From: Demequina globuliformis
GTDB taxonomy: Bacteria > Actinomycetota > Actinomycetes > Actinomycetales > Demequinaceae
Reading direction: 5' to 3'
Length of the DNA: 64,000 bases
NCBI RefSeq assembly: GCF_000975155.1
Contig: NZ_BBRG01000001.1
Location: 248,001 to 312,000 of the forward strand
In this document: in pieces, positions 52,738 to 61,013 of the stretch
How the letters are laid out: the number at the start of each line of letters is the position of its first letter
How positions within the stretch are numbered: the first letter of the stretch is position 1
Notes under the pieces: generated by a model
Databases searched by the model: none
What the model was told of the DNA's origin: nothing
Seen by the model: the letters and a program-made list of their open reading frames with translations, nothing else
Translations under genes and position numbers: made by a program

Positions 52738-55700
52738 GTGACATTGCGTAGTGCGCGCACACGCCCAGCCGCCTGGCTGGCTGCCGCGATATTGTTCACC
52801 CTCACCGCCGCCGGTCTTGCCGCGGTGCCGGCGTCAGCAACAGAGCCATCCACCGGCTCGCTGACGTGGGCCGTCAAGACGTCGTTCCGCGACTACATCA
52901 GCCGCGGCGGGAGCGTGTCCGCGAGCGCCGGCGCCACGGACAACGGCACGGCGACGTCGTTCGCTGCAGGGAGCTCAGACGTCGCTGAGGGCGCGGGAGC
53001 CGCCAACTACACGGGCTCCGTGACCTTCGCCTACCCGGCCCACGGGATCGACATCACACTGGAGCAGCTGCGCATCACGCTCGACGGCGGTGGCGGCGCG
53101 ACTCTGAGCGCGCAGAGCGCTGGCGCGCGTCACGTATTGGCCAGCGTTGACCTCGCAGCGGCGGGCACCAGCACGGCGGAAGGCGTCACCACATACACCG
53201 CAGCTCCCACGACGGCACTTCCAGGGATGTCCAACGTTTTCGGAGCGTCATACCCGGTAGGCACGGCGTTGGCTCCGATCACGTTCTCGTTCGCTGAGGC
53301 GCCCGTGGAGCCGGCCCCCGAGCCCACCGTCACGACTGAACCATCGCCGGAGCCCAGCGTCACCGCCTCTCCTTCGGCCGAGCCCAGCGTGACGGCCGAG
53401 CCCACTGCCGAGCCCACCGTCACGGCTGAGCCGTCACCGGAACCCACCGTGACCACGCAGCCTTCCCCCGAGCCGACGACGACGCCGGACATCGACTTCG
53501 GCGTCACCATCGACTCCGTTGAGCAGGGCAAGAATGAGGCCGTCGTCACGTTCTCGGGAACATACCCCGCCACGGTCGGAGGCAAAACGACCGGCATCTA
53601 TGCGTTGTGGTGCGCCGAAGGCCACGACAGGTCCGGCACCCCAGGCTGCGCGTCCTCGCGTGAGGTAGGCGGCTGGTTCTCAAGCGCCGGCCGCGGCGCC
53701 ACGATCGTTGGGTCCGTCGCAGACGGCGTGTGGAACTTTGACAACGCGCAGGTGACCGTGCCCTCCACGGTCGGTACCACCCTGTGCAAGGGACAGGAAG
53801 ACGCCACCACGTGTGGGCTTTTCTTCCGGCTCGACCACCACCACACCACGAACGACACGTATGACCAGTTCGAGGCCATCGAGGTTCCCCGGCCGACCCC
53901 AACGATCGACGTGTCCGTCACCGAGGACCTCGACCGCGACGGCCAGACGGTGACCATCACGGGCACCCACTTCTACGTCGGCGCTGACGACGCACCCCAG
54001 GGCACCCGTCCACCCCTGCAAGGAATGAATAGCGGCGCGTACGTGGCGTTCGGCAAGTTCTCCGACGACTGGCAGCCCTCACAGAACTCCTCGACCGCCG
54101 TGCGCAAGGTCGACTCCTCGCAACAGCGGTGGGCCCTGCCGGCGTCCTATCTCGCCACCGATGGCACCAACCCTGTGCCGCCCATGTTCCAAGGCTCGCT
54201 GCGAGGCCAGGGCGTCGCAGTCAACGACGATGGCAGTTTCGAGATCACTCTCGAAGTAAGCGACTTTGCCCCCTTCGCCGAGGGCAAATACGGCATCTAC
54301 ACCTACGCCGGCAGCGGCGCCAAGTACGCGCCGTACGAGACCGCGACGCTGCTGTCCTTCGAGGACCCGTCGCCGACCATCACCGTCTCGGCCACCACTG
54401 GGCTCGATCCCCAGGGACAGATGGTCACGATCACCGGAACGGGTTTTGTCCCCGCAGACGGTCAAGCACCCACGGGCACGCGCCCGCCCCTCATGGGCAT
54501 GTACTCCGGCGCGTACGTGGCTTTCGGCAAGTTCTCTGACGATTGGCGACCATCCGTCGGCTCCGCGACGGCCATCAGGAACGTCGACTCCGCACAGCAG
54601 CGGTGGCTCCTTCCCGCGTCCTACCTCGCTACTGACGCCACCAATCCCGTGCCGCCCATGTTCCAAGCCTCCCTTCGCGGGCAAGGCGTGGCGCTGGATG
54701 AGGACGGGGGCTTCGAGATCACGCTCCTCGCGTCCGACTTCGCACCGGAGGCCGACGGCAGTTACGGCATCTACACCTACGCCGGCAGTGGCGCCAAGTA
54801 CGCGCCGTATGAGACGGCAACGCGAGTGAGCTTTGCCTCGGAGCCGGTGGACCCCGTGGACCCGGTTGATCCAGTCGATCCCGTTGACCCTGTCGACCCC
54901 GTTGACCCGGTGACGCCAGCGAGCGGCACGCTCACCTGGGCAGTGTCCGAGCGGTTCAACACCTACGTCACCGGGATTGGCGGTGGCGCCATCTCCGTCA
55001 AGGGGGGTGCGCAGAAGTCGGGCAACGCCTTCGTGTTCCTCGCCAACGGAGGTGACTCCGATGTCACGCTCGGCACCGGTACCGCGAAGTTCCGCGGCAC
55101 CGTCAACTACAGCGCCCACCACGGCGCGTTGTCGGTGGCTCTCCAGAACCCACATATCAAGGTCACGAGTTCCACCTCGGCTGTCCTCAGCGTGGTCTCC
55201 GGCGGCAAGCGCGTCGAGTTCGCGAACCTCAACCTGGGGGCGTCCCCCCGCACCGCCGCGGCGCAGGCCGTGACTTTCTCGAAGGTTCCCGCCACGTTGA
55301 CGGCCGCCGGCGCGGACATCCTGACCTACGAGGAGGGTTCTGCCCTGGCTCCAGTCACGGTGACGCTCGGCGCATCCAAGCCTTCGTCGGGCAACGGCGA
55401 CGGCAGCGGCCACGGCAGCGGCCACGGCAGCACGGACGGCTCGAACGGTGGCGGAACCACAGGCTCCACCGGCGGCTCCACCACCGGGAACCCGAACGGC
55501 GGCGGAGCGATCGTCGTCGAGGATCCGGCCGATGCTTCGGCCTCCGTGGTGGGGCGCCTCACCTGGGGCATCAGCACTGGGTTCCGCAACTACGTCACCG
55601 GCCCCATCTCGCGCGGACAGGTATCCGTGACAGGGGCGAGCTCGAACGGCTCGACGTTTACGTTTGTTCAATCGAGCGGCTCGGCCAACCCAGAGGCCGG

Positions 55701-57090
55701 CTCGGGATCCGCCTCGTACGCGGGCTCGGTGCGCTTCACCGGCCACCACGGCGCCTTGGACTACTCGTTCGCGAACCCGCAGGTCCGCCTCACCTCCCCC
55801 TCGACCGCCGTCCTGAACGTGGCCGTCAACGGTGCACGCATGGACTTCGCGACGTTGAATCTGGCAGCGGGTGCGCGCTCGGAGTCGGGCGGCGCGGTGC
55901 GCTACGCAGGCGTACCAGCCACACTGACCTCCTCCGGTCGATCAGTGCTGACCTTCGGCGGAAACTCACTCGGGGTCGATCCCGTCACCGTCACCTTTGG
56001 CAAGGGCGCAAGCACCACCGCGGGCACTGGCACCCGCGTGGTCCAGTCCTCGGTGACGACAACGGCCTCCGACATTCCCGCGACGGCCCCCGCCACGACG
56101 GGCATCGAACTCGATGACGCCACCTTGGAGGCGCTGCTGTCCGGGGAGGTCGTCACGATTCGCGTCCCCGGCTTCCAGCCCAACGAGGAGGGCATCAAGG
56201 TAGTGATCTACTCCACGCCCACCGTCCTCGCCTCCGACCTCACGGCGGACGCCAACGGTGTGGTCGAGTGGACCGGCGCCCTGCCCGCTTCCTTGACTGG
56301 CGAGCACACGCTCACGTTCCAGGGTTCCGTCGACAAGGGCATTCTCCTGTCCATCCCGGAGACCAGTCTCGAGGGGATGTGTGTCGCAGATGCCACCGTG
56401 GCGTGGGGCTTCAAGTCAGGTTTCCGCGCTTACCTCGAGTCCACCACCGCGAAGGGACAGTGGGAGCTCGATGGCGTCGAGTACAACGACGGCGACTTCG
56501 TGTGGCTGGGCGGCGAGGCGGCGATTGACCCTGAGGACCTCACGGGCACGGTCACGACGAGCGGCTCCATCCGCTTCACAGGCCACGACGGGGCGCTCGA
56601 CACCACCATCGCCAATCCCACCGTAGAGCTGTCTGCGGACGGCGCCTTCTTGCTGCTCAACGTTCACGGCACAACTCAGGCCGGCGACGACGTGACCCAG
56701 GAGGCCATTCGGTTCGCCGAACTGGACCTCGAGGGCGGTGAGGTCAGCGTCGTTGACGGGGCCACGGTAGTGACCGGGATTCCCGCCACCTTGAGCCAGG
56801 ACGGCGCTGAGGCCTTTGGCACCTACCCCAGTGGCGAGGAGCTCGACCCCGTCAGCCTCACGCTTACCTCACAGGATGGGTGTGAGGCCGCACTTGCCGG
56901 CGAGACTGTCGCCGCCGTCGAGACCGAGCCGAAGCCGTCGGCCTCCTCCGAGCCCGAGGCTGAAGCCGAGGTCACGGCCGCGACCACCGAACCCGAGCAG
57001 GGCTCGACCTGGTGGATCTGGGTCATCGTCGCGCTCGCGGTCATCGCCGCGGCCGGCGCCACAATCGTGGTGGTACGCCGCAAGGCCTAG
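52738..57090 (+). CDS. htaA: Giant secreted haem-binding HtaA-domain protein (four HtaA domains)
   Basis: 1450 residues. A Sec signal peptide ends near residue 34. HtaA domains start at about 40 (SLTWAVKTSFRDYI), 730 (TLTWAVSERFNTYV), 939 (RLTWGISTGFRNYV) and 1220 (TVAWGFKSGFRAYL). Between the first and second lie Glu-Pro-Thr repeats, an Ig-like region and a near-exact duplication of a about 125-residue domain (about 420-545 and 575-700), then seven VDP triplets. A membrane helix at about 1424-1446 and a basic tail anchor it; no LPxTG sortase motif is seen. HtaA domains bind haem at the surface. GTG 52738 has GGAG 6 bases upstream; ATG 52714 has none. Confidence 0.9.
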   Translation: MTLRSARTRPAAWLAAAILFTLTAAGLAAVPASATEPSTGSLTWAVKTSFRDYISRGGSVSASAGATDNGTATSFAAGSSDVAEGAGAANYTGSVTFAYPAHGIDITLEQLRITLDGGGGATLSAQSAGARHVLASVDLAAAGTSTAEGVTTYTAAPTTALPGMSNVFGASYPVGTALAPITFSFAEAPVEPAPEPTVTTEPSPEPSVTASPSAEPSVTAEPTAEPTVTAEPSPEPTVTTQPSPEPTTTPDIDFGVTIDSVEQGKNEAVVTFSGTYPATVGGKTTGIYALWCAEGHDRSGTPGCASSREVGGWFSSAGRGATIVGSVADGVWNFDNAQVTVPSTVGTTLCKGQEDATTCGLFFRLDHHHTTNDTYDQFEAIEVPRPTPTIDVSVTEDLDRDGQTVTITGTHFYVGADDAPQGTRPPLQGMNSGAYVAFGKFSDDWQPSQNSSTAVRKVDSSQQRWALPASYLATDGTNPVPPMFQGSLRGQGVAVNDDGSFEITLEVSDFAPFAEGKYGIYTYAGSGAKYAPYETATLLSFEDPSPTITVSATTGLDPQGQMVTITGTGFVPADGQAPTGTRPPLMGMYSGAYVAFGKFSDDWRPSVGSATAIRNVDSAQQRWLLPASYLATDATNPVPPMFQASLRGQGVALDEDGGFEITLLASDFAPEADGSYGIYTYAGSGAKYAPYETATRVSFASEPVDPVDPVDPVDPVDPVDPVDPVTPASGTLTWAVSERFNTYVTGIGGGAISVKGGAQKSGNAFVFLANGGDSDVTLGTGTAKFRGTVNYSAHHGALSVALQNPHIKVTSSTSAVLSVVSGGKRVEFANLNLGASPRTAAAQAVTFSKVPATLTAAGADILTYEEGSALAPVTVTLGASKPSSGNGDGSGHGSGHGSTDGSNGGGTTGSTGGSTTGNPNGGGAIVVEDPADASASVVGRLTWGISTGFRNYVTGPISRGQVSVTGASSNGSTFTFVQSSGSANPEAGSGSASYAGSVRFTGHHGALDYSFANPQVRLTSPSTAVLNVAVNGARMDFATLNLAAGARSESGGAVRYAGVPATLTSSGRSVLTFGGNSLGVDPVTVTFGKGASTTAGTGTRVVQSSVTTTASDIPATAPATTGIELDDATLEALLSGEVVTIRVPGFQPNEEGIKVVIYSTPTVLASDLTADANGVVEWTGALPASLTGEHTLTFQGSVDKGILLSIPETSLEGMCVADATVAWGFKSGFRAYLESTTAKGQWELDGVEYNDGDFVWLGGEAAIDPEDLTGTVTTSGSIRFTGHDGALDTTIANPTVELSADGAFLLLNVHGTTQAGDDVTQEAIRFAELDLEGGEVSVVDGATVVTGIPATLSQDGAEAFGTYPSGEELDPVSLTLTSQDGCEAALAGETVAAVETEPKPSASSEPEAEAEVTAATTEPEQGSTWWIWVIVALAVIAAAGATIVVVRRKA
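54847..54909 (+). repeat. Seven VDP codon-triplet repeats in htaA
   Basis: Seven consecutive 9-base units encoding Val-Asp-Pro (residues 704-724) form a rigid spacer between the duplicated domains and the second HtaA domain. The synonymous codons vary (GTG/GTT/GTC, GAC/GAT), so the protein pattern, not the DNA, is conserved. Confidence 0.95.
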
Positions 57091-57129
57091 CGCGTGCGCC
57101 GAGAGGCGCGCGTCACCACTGCACAGATG

Positions 57130-57164
57130 CGAGGGGTCGCCCTGGGGACATGGGCGGCCCCTCG
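57130..57164. terminator. Bidirectional hairpin between htaA and hmuV
   Basis: Arms CGAGGGG-T-CGCCC and GGGCG-G-CCCCTCG pair fully with one T-G pair and a 9-base loop, between the convergent stops at 57090 and 57187. Confidence 0.75.
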
Positions 57165-57186
57165 TACGTGTGTCAGCGTGCGCGTG

Positions 57187-57963
57187 TCAGCGTGCGTGCG
57201 AGCGGACGGGCACCACGAGCGGGTAGCCGTCGGCATCCTCGATCACCCGCACCGCAACGCCGTACACGCGCTCCAGCAACGCCGGCTCAAGGACCTCGGA
57301 CGGAGCCCCCAGCGCCGCCAGGCGCCCTCGTTCCATGATCGCGATCCTGTCCGCATACGCGGCCGCGAGCGACAGGTCATGCAGGACAACGGCGACAGCC
57401 ACGTCGGCAGCGGCAAGCGACCGTGCCACCGTCAGCACATCCTCTTGATGTTTGAGGTCGAGCGCCGCAGTGGGCTCATCGAGGAGCACCGCCTGGGTGC
57501 GCTGCGCCAACACACGGGCGAGGGATACGCGTGCACGTTCGCCCCCGGACAGCGACGTAAAGGTGCGCTCGGCAAGGTGAGTGACGTCGGCCTCCGCCAT
57601 CGCCCGCGCAATAGCTTCGACATCCTCCGCGGCGCTGGCATCGCGCCACGGCGCCCGCCCCATCTCGACCACCTCGTGGACCCTGAAAGGGAACGCGACC
57701 TGGTTGTCCTGGGTGAGCACGGCGCGATGGCGCGCCAAATCCACGGCACTCCATTGCGCGACCGGGCGCCCATCACAGAGGACCTCTCCGGATGACGGGG
57801 TGCGGTCCCCCGCCATCACCCCCAGGAGCGTCGACTTCCCGGCGCCGTTAGGCCCTACCAGGGCGAGCACCTCACCGTGGCGCACGTCGAGCGAGACATC
57901 TCTCACGAGCGTTGCCTCGCCTATCGTCACGGTCACGCCGGACACGGAGAATGCCGCGGTCAC
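57187..57963 (-). CDS. hmuV: Haem ABC transporter ATP-binding protein
   Basis: 258 residues with Walker A GPNGAGKST near 38, the Q-loop in LTQDNQVAFPF, signature LSGGERARVSLAR near 140, Walker B VLLDEPTAALD and the H-loop VLHDLSLAA: all motifs intact, HmuV/BtuD type. It powers import through HmuU. GTG 57963 overlaps the hmuU stop (GTGA) and has GGAGG 6 bases upstream, which is better placed than for GTG 57969. Confidence 0.93.
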   Translation of the reverse strand: MTAAFSVSGVTVTIGEATLVRDVSLDVRHGEVLALVGPNGAGKSTLLGVMAGDRTPSSGEVLCDGRPVAQWSAVDLARHRAVLTQDNQVAFPFRVHEVVEMGRAPWRDASAAEDVEAIARAMAEADVTHLAERTFTSLSGGERARVSLARVLAQRTQAVLLDEPTAALDLKHQEDVLTVARSLAAADVAVAVVLHDLSLAAAYADRIAIMERGRLAALGAPSEVLEPALLERVYGVAVRVIEDADGYPLVVPVRSHAR

Positions 57964-59057
57964 GCCCACCCTCCCTGCTTGGACCGGGCGCGGCGCAGCA
58001 GCCAGAAGAAGAACGGGCCGCCAATAAGGGACGTCAGCAGACCAATCGGAAGTTCCGCGCCCGTCACGGCAGTGCGCGCGAGCAGGTCAGCCCACACCAT
58101 GAGCGTCGCTCCACCCAACAAGGAGCCCGCGAGAAGCATGCGGTGCGCCGGCCCCACCATCATGCGCACGGCATGCGGTACCACCAGACCCACGAACGCG
58201 ATAATCCCTGCGAACGCCACGGCTGCGCCCGTCAACACTGCGACAACGATGATCGACACCACGCGCAACCGTTCCACCCTCAGTCCCAGGTGGCCTGCGG
58301 TCCGCTCGCCCAGCGCCAGCAGGTCGTAATGGCGTGCGAACGCAAACGCCACCGCGCCGGCCACGATCGACAACGCCACGACCACCGCCACCTCGTTCCA
58401 GCGCGAGCCGTTGAGTGATCCCAGCTGCCAAAACACAATCTGCTCGCGCGCGGCCGAGTCGCCGATGAAGATCACGAGCGCCAGCCCAGCCCCTGCAAAG
58501 GCGTTGACGGCGATTCCGGTCAGCAGCAGCGTCACCACCTCGGTGCGGCCCTGCGCACGGGCCATGAAGTACACGAGCAAAGTCGCCCCTACCCCGCCTG
58601 CGAAAGCCAACCCGGCTGTTCCGAGCACGCCCGCGAACACTCCACCGGAGACGATCGCCAGCGCGGCCCCGAGCGCTGCGCCCGCAGACACTCCCACCAC
58701 GCCAGGCTCCGCCAGCGGATTGCCGAAGATCGCTTGCATCACCGCGCCGGCAACCGCGAGCGCCGCGCCCACCGCAAGGCTCATCGCGACACGGGGAAAA
58801 CGGATCTGCCACAGCGCCTGATAGGTGACGTCGCTGTCGGGGGCCCACGCGGTCTGCCAACCCAGGCCCTGGAGCGCCGCGCCCACCACTTCCGTCACGG
58901 AGACCGTCAACTGCCCCACGCCGGCAGAGGACACCATTCCCGCCACGAGGAGCAGCCCTAGCGTGGTGAGCAAAGCGGGCGCGCGCCACCGACCCCGGTG
59001 GGCATGCGTGCCCACACTCAGCCCGGCATCGGCCCTACCGGGCGCGACGTGCGTCAC
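57960..59057 (-). CDS. hmuU: Haem ABC transporter permease
   Basis: 365 residues, FecCD-type permease with about ten hydrophobic helices and the family segments RFPRVAMSLAVGAALAVAGAVMQ, GNPLAEPGVVGVSAGAALG (substrate channel), LLLTGIAVNAFAGA and FVGLVVPHAVRMMVGPAHR. It starts (GTG) 2 bases after hmuT ends and overlaps hmuV. The cluster order T-U-V is the standard one. Confidence 0.93.
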   Translation of the reverse strand: MTHVAPGRADAGLSVGTHAHRGRWRAPALLTTLGLLLVAGMVSSAGVGQLTVSVTEVVGAALQGLGWQTAWAPDSDVTYQALWQIRFPRVAMSLAVGAALAVAGAVMQAIFGNPLAEPGVVGVSAGAALGAALAIVSGGVFAGVLGTAGLAFAGGVGATLLVYFMARAQGRTEVVTLLLTGIAVNAFAGAGLALVIFIGDSAAREQIVFWQLGSLNGSRWNEVAVVVALSIVAGAVAFAFARHYDLLALGERTAGHLGLRVERLRVVSIIVVAVLTGAAVAFAGIIAFVGLVVPHAVRMMVGPAHRMLLAGSLLGGATLMVWADLLARTAVTGAELPIGLLTSLIGGPFFFWLLRRARSKQGGWA

Positions 59058-59059
59058 GC

Positions 59060-60250
59060 TCAGCTCTCCGGCGCGTACAGGGCACGGGCCAGCGCGTCCA
59101 CGATGGCCGCAGAGCGCGGCCCAAAGGCGAGCAACTGGTTGTCCGCCATGTCAATAATGCGCGCGTTCTGGCCGGCAGCGGTGAGAGCGATCGCGGGCTT
59201 CGCCTCCAGCAGGCCCTCGACGCCACCCACGGACTCCAGCCCCCTCGTCATGACGATGATCGCCTCAGGGTCGGCCGCCAGCATGGCCTCGTCCGTCAGC
59301 GGTTTCATGCCTTCCAAGCCGGTCTCGCTCGCGGCATCGACGCCTCCGAGCGCAGAAATGATCTGGTCGGCGCCGGACTCCGAGCCGAACATGTAATAGA
59401 TGCCTGAGGCCCCGCGCAGGTACAACATCATGACCCGCATGCCCTCGGAGGGGGCCACCTGCTTGATCTGGGCAGAAGTCGCAGCTACCTGGTCGGCGAT
59501 CAGGCCGGCGACTTCCTCTCCGGCCGGTGCGACGCCAAGCGCCTGGGCGACCTGGCGAGCCAGTTCCTCCGCGCCGGCAAACGTCGCGCCATTGTCGACG
59601 TACACCACCGGCACGCCGGCGTCCCGGATCTGCGCGATGGCGTCAGACGGGCCGATGCTCCCGTCAGTGATCACCACTGTGGGCTCGAGCGCCAGGACCG
59701 CCTCTGGACTGACCGTGTGGCTGGAGCCCGTGACGACGGGAAGGTCCTCCGTGCCGGGGAACTCTGCCGAGGCGTCGCGACCCACGAGCCGGTCACCCTG
59801 GCCCAAGGCCCACGCGGTCGCGGCAATGGATCCGGAGATGTCCATAGCGACCACGCGCGAGGTGTCGGTGACGGTCACGTCACGGTCACCGTCACGTTCG
59901 CGCGACACAACGGTGACGGGAAGATTGGGCTCAGGGGCAGGGGCCAACGCGACCACCGATGGATCAGCGATGGTGGCGGTCGACGGACCCACGTACGTGT
60001 GGGGGTCGGACAGCACCTTGAGGTCGGTCCACGGCACCGGACCGTGCGGGGCCTCGCTCGCGGGAGTGCCTTCAGCTGTGCTGCCGGCAGGGGATGCCGC
60101 TGGCTCGGCGGCGCTCGCTTCCCCAGAGCCGGTCTCGACGGCGCCAGCGCGTGAGTCGGTCGGCGTGAGCGGAACCGCGCAGGCGGCGAGGGCCAAGGCC
60201 GCGGCTGCCGTGACGGCGGCGATCGCGCCGCGCGCGGAACGGACCGGCAT
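59060..60250 (-). CDS. hmuT: Haem-binding lipoprotein
   Basis: 396 residues. The lipobox LAAC (Cys24) is followed by a about 75-residue Ala/Ser/Glu/Pro-rich flexible linker and a periplasmic-binding-protein class III fold: RVVAMDISGSIAATAWALG, PEAVLALEPTVVITDG, PVVYVDNG, FGSESGADQIISALGG, LTDEAMLAADPEAIIVMTRG. HmuT delivers haem to HmuU-HmuV. The ATG lies 2 bases after the hmuO stop. Confidence 0.92.
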   Translation of the reverse strand: MPVRSARGAIAAVTAAAALALAACAVPLTPTDSRAGAVETGSGEASAAEPAASPAGSTAEGTPASEAPHGPVPWTDLKVLSDPHTYVGPSTATIADPSVVALAPAPEPNLPVTVVSRERDGDRDVTVTDTSRVVAMDISGSIAATAWALGQGDRLVGRDASAEFPGTEDLPVVTGSSHTVSPEAVLALEPTVVITDGSIGPSDAIAQIRDAGVPVVYVDNGATFAGAEELARQVAQALGVAPAGEEVAGLIADQVAATSAQIKQVAPSEGMRVMMLYLRGASGIYYMFGSESGADQIISALGGVDAASETGLEGMKPLTDEAMLAADPEAIIVMTRGLESVGGVEGLLEAKPAIALTAAGQNARIIDMADNQLLAFGPRSAAIVDALARALYAPES

Positions 60251-60252
60251 GG

Positions 60253-60909
60253 TCAGGAGGCCACGGGCTCGGGCACGCTCTCGCCGAGCGCGTTAAACAT
60301 GTCCCCGTTGAAGTGGAAGGCTCGCTTAGCCTCAGCGAACAACACCTGCGCCTGGTCTTCCGTGAAGTCGAGGGAGTCGAGCTGATCGCGGTATGCCCGC
60401 TTGTAGCGCACGGGGCTATCGATCTCGTCAAACCGGTAAAACGCCAACTGTGCGGGCGTCGCGCCGTAGTGGCGAGCAACGAGCGAGGCGATGGCTTGGC
60501 CACCCGACAGGTCGCCGAGGTAGCGCGTGTAGTGATGCGCGAGGTAACGCGGCACATCGGAGTCATCGATCGCGAGCAGGTGGTCAACGTAGGCCCGAGT
60601 CGCCGGGAGCGCCGGGTGGGTGTCTTCCCAATCGGCTGCGCCCAGGTGCTGGAGATCGCTGACAATCGAAGCAAAACGCGGCAGCGCAGGATCCGCGAGA
60701 AAGGCCGGGTCGCCCGACTGCACCTGGCGTGCCTCCAACGCGCGGTATACGTAGGCGTACTGAGCGAGGTAGCGGGTATACGCCTCCAAGCTGAGTTCGC
60801 CACCCATCAGGCGGGAGATAAAGGAGCGGTTCTCCGTGTCCTTGTGCTCCACGGCGGTGGCGTCGCGCAGTCGCGCGGCAAGGCCTGCTTCAGGCTGGGT
60901 GCTGGTCAT
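60253..60909 (-). CDS. hmuO: Haem oxygenase
   Basis: 218 residues, biliverdin-producing haem oxygenase: proximal His22 in ATAVEHKDTENRSF, the distal-helix signature RYLGDLSGGQAI near 137-148, and the family size. It splits imported haem and frees iron. ATG 60909 is chosen; ATG 60918 would add three residues, and neither has a strong ribosome binding site, so a short leader is possible. It is the first gene of the leftward operon hmuO-hmuT-hmuU-hmuV and has an iron box 47 bases upstream. Confidence 0.95.
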   Translation of the reverse strand: MTSTQPEAGLAARLRDATAVEHKDTENRSFISRLMGGELSLEAYTRYLAQYAYVYRALEARQVQSGDPAFLADPALPRFASIVSDLQHLGAADWEDTHPALPATRAYVDHLLAIDDSDVPRYLAHHYTRYLGDLSGGQAIASLVARHYGATPAQLAFYRFDEIDSPVRYKRAYRDQLDSLDFTEDQAQVLFAEAKRAFHFNGDMFNALGESVPEPVAS

Positions 60910-60955
60910 GGCCGCCATGTTAGCAATTACGCAAGGCACCTGTCACACAAAAAAG

Positions 60956-60971
60956 TAAGGTTTGCCTTGGT
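60956..60971. promoter_or_regulatory. IdeR/DtxR-like iron box upstream of hmuO
   Basis: TAAGGTTTGCCTTGGT matches most positions of TWAGGTTAGCCTWACC, including both AGG/CCT cores. It lies in the 104-base space between hmuO and the divergent antiporter gene, so it could also touch the latter. Confidence 0.7.
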
Positions 60972-61013
60972 TCTCGAAACTTCCAGGTAAAACGGCTCCC
61001 GTAGAATGATGCG

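Larger units (their letters stand above)
3566..59034. repeat. Dispersed 9-mer GGCCGATGC, about 24 copies
   Basis: Forward copies begin at 3566, 10313, 11650, 11812, 12979, 15379, 20002, 21055, 35533, 35797, 37620, 51446, 55527; reverse-complement copies at 4169, 5619, 7932, 12356, 14608, 19997, 23417, 34467, 36276, 40799, 59026. Three (4169, 7932, 15379) are intergenic. Counts are by eye and may be off by a few. The 17436 copy differs at the last base and is not counted. Confidence 0.75.

Noticed and set aside
54079-55749. A 556-codon leftward frame inside htaA
   Set aside because: Its repeats mirror the duplicated domain of htaA; no start context.
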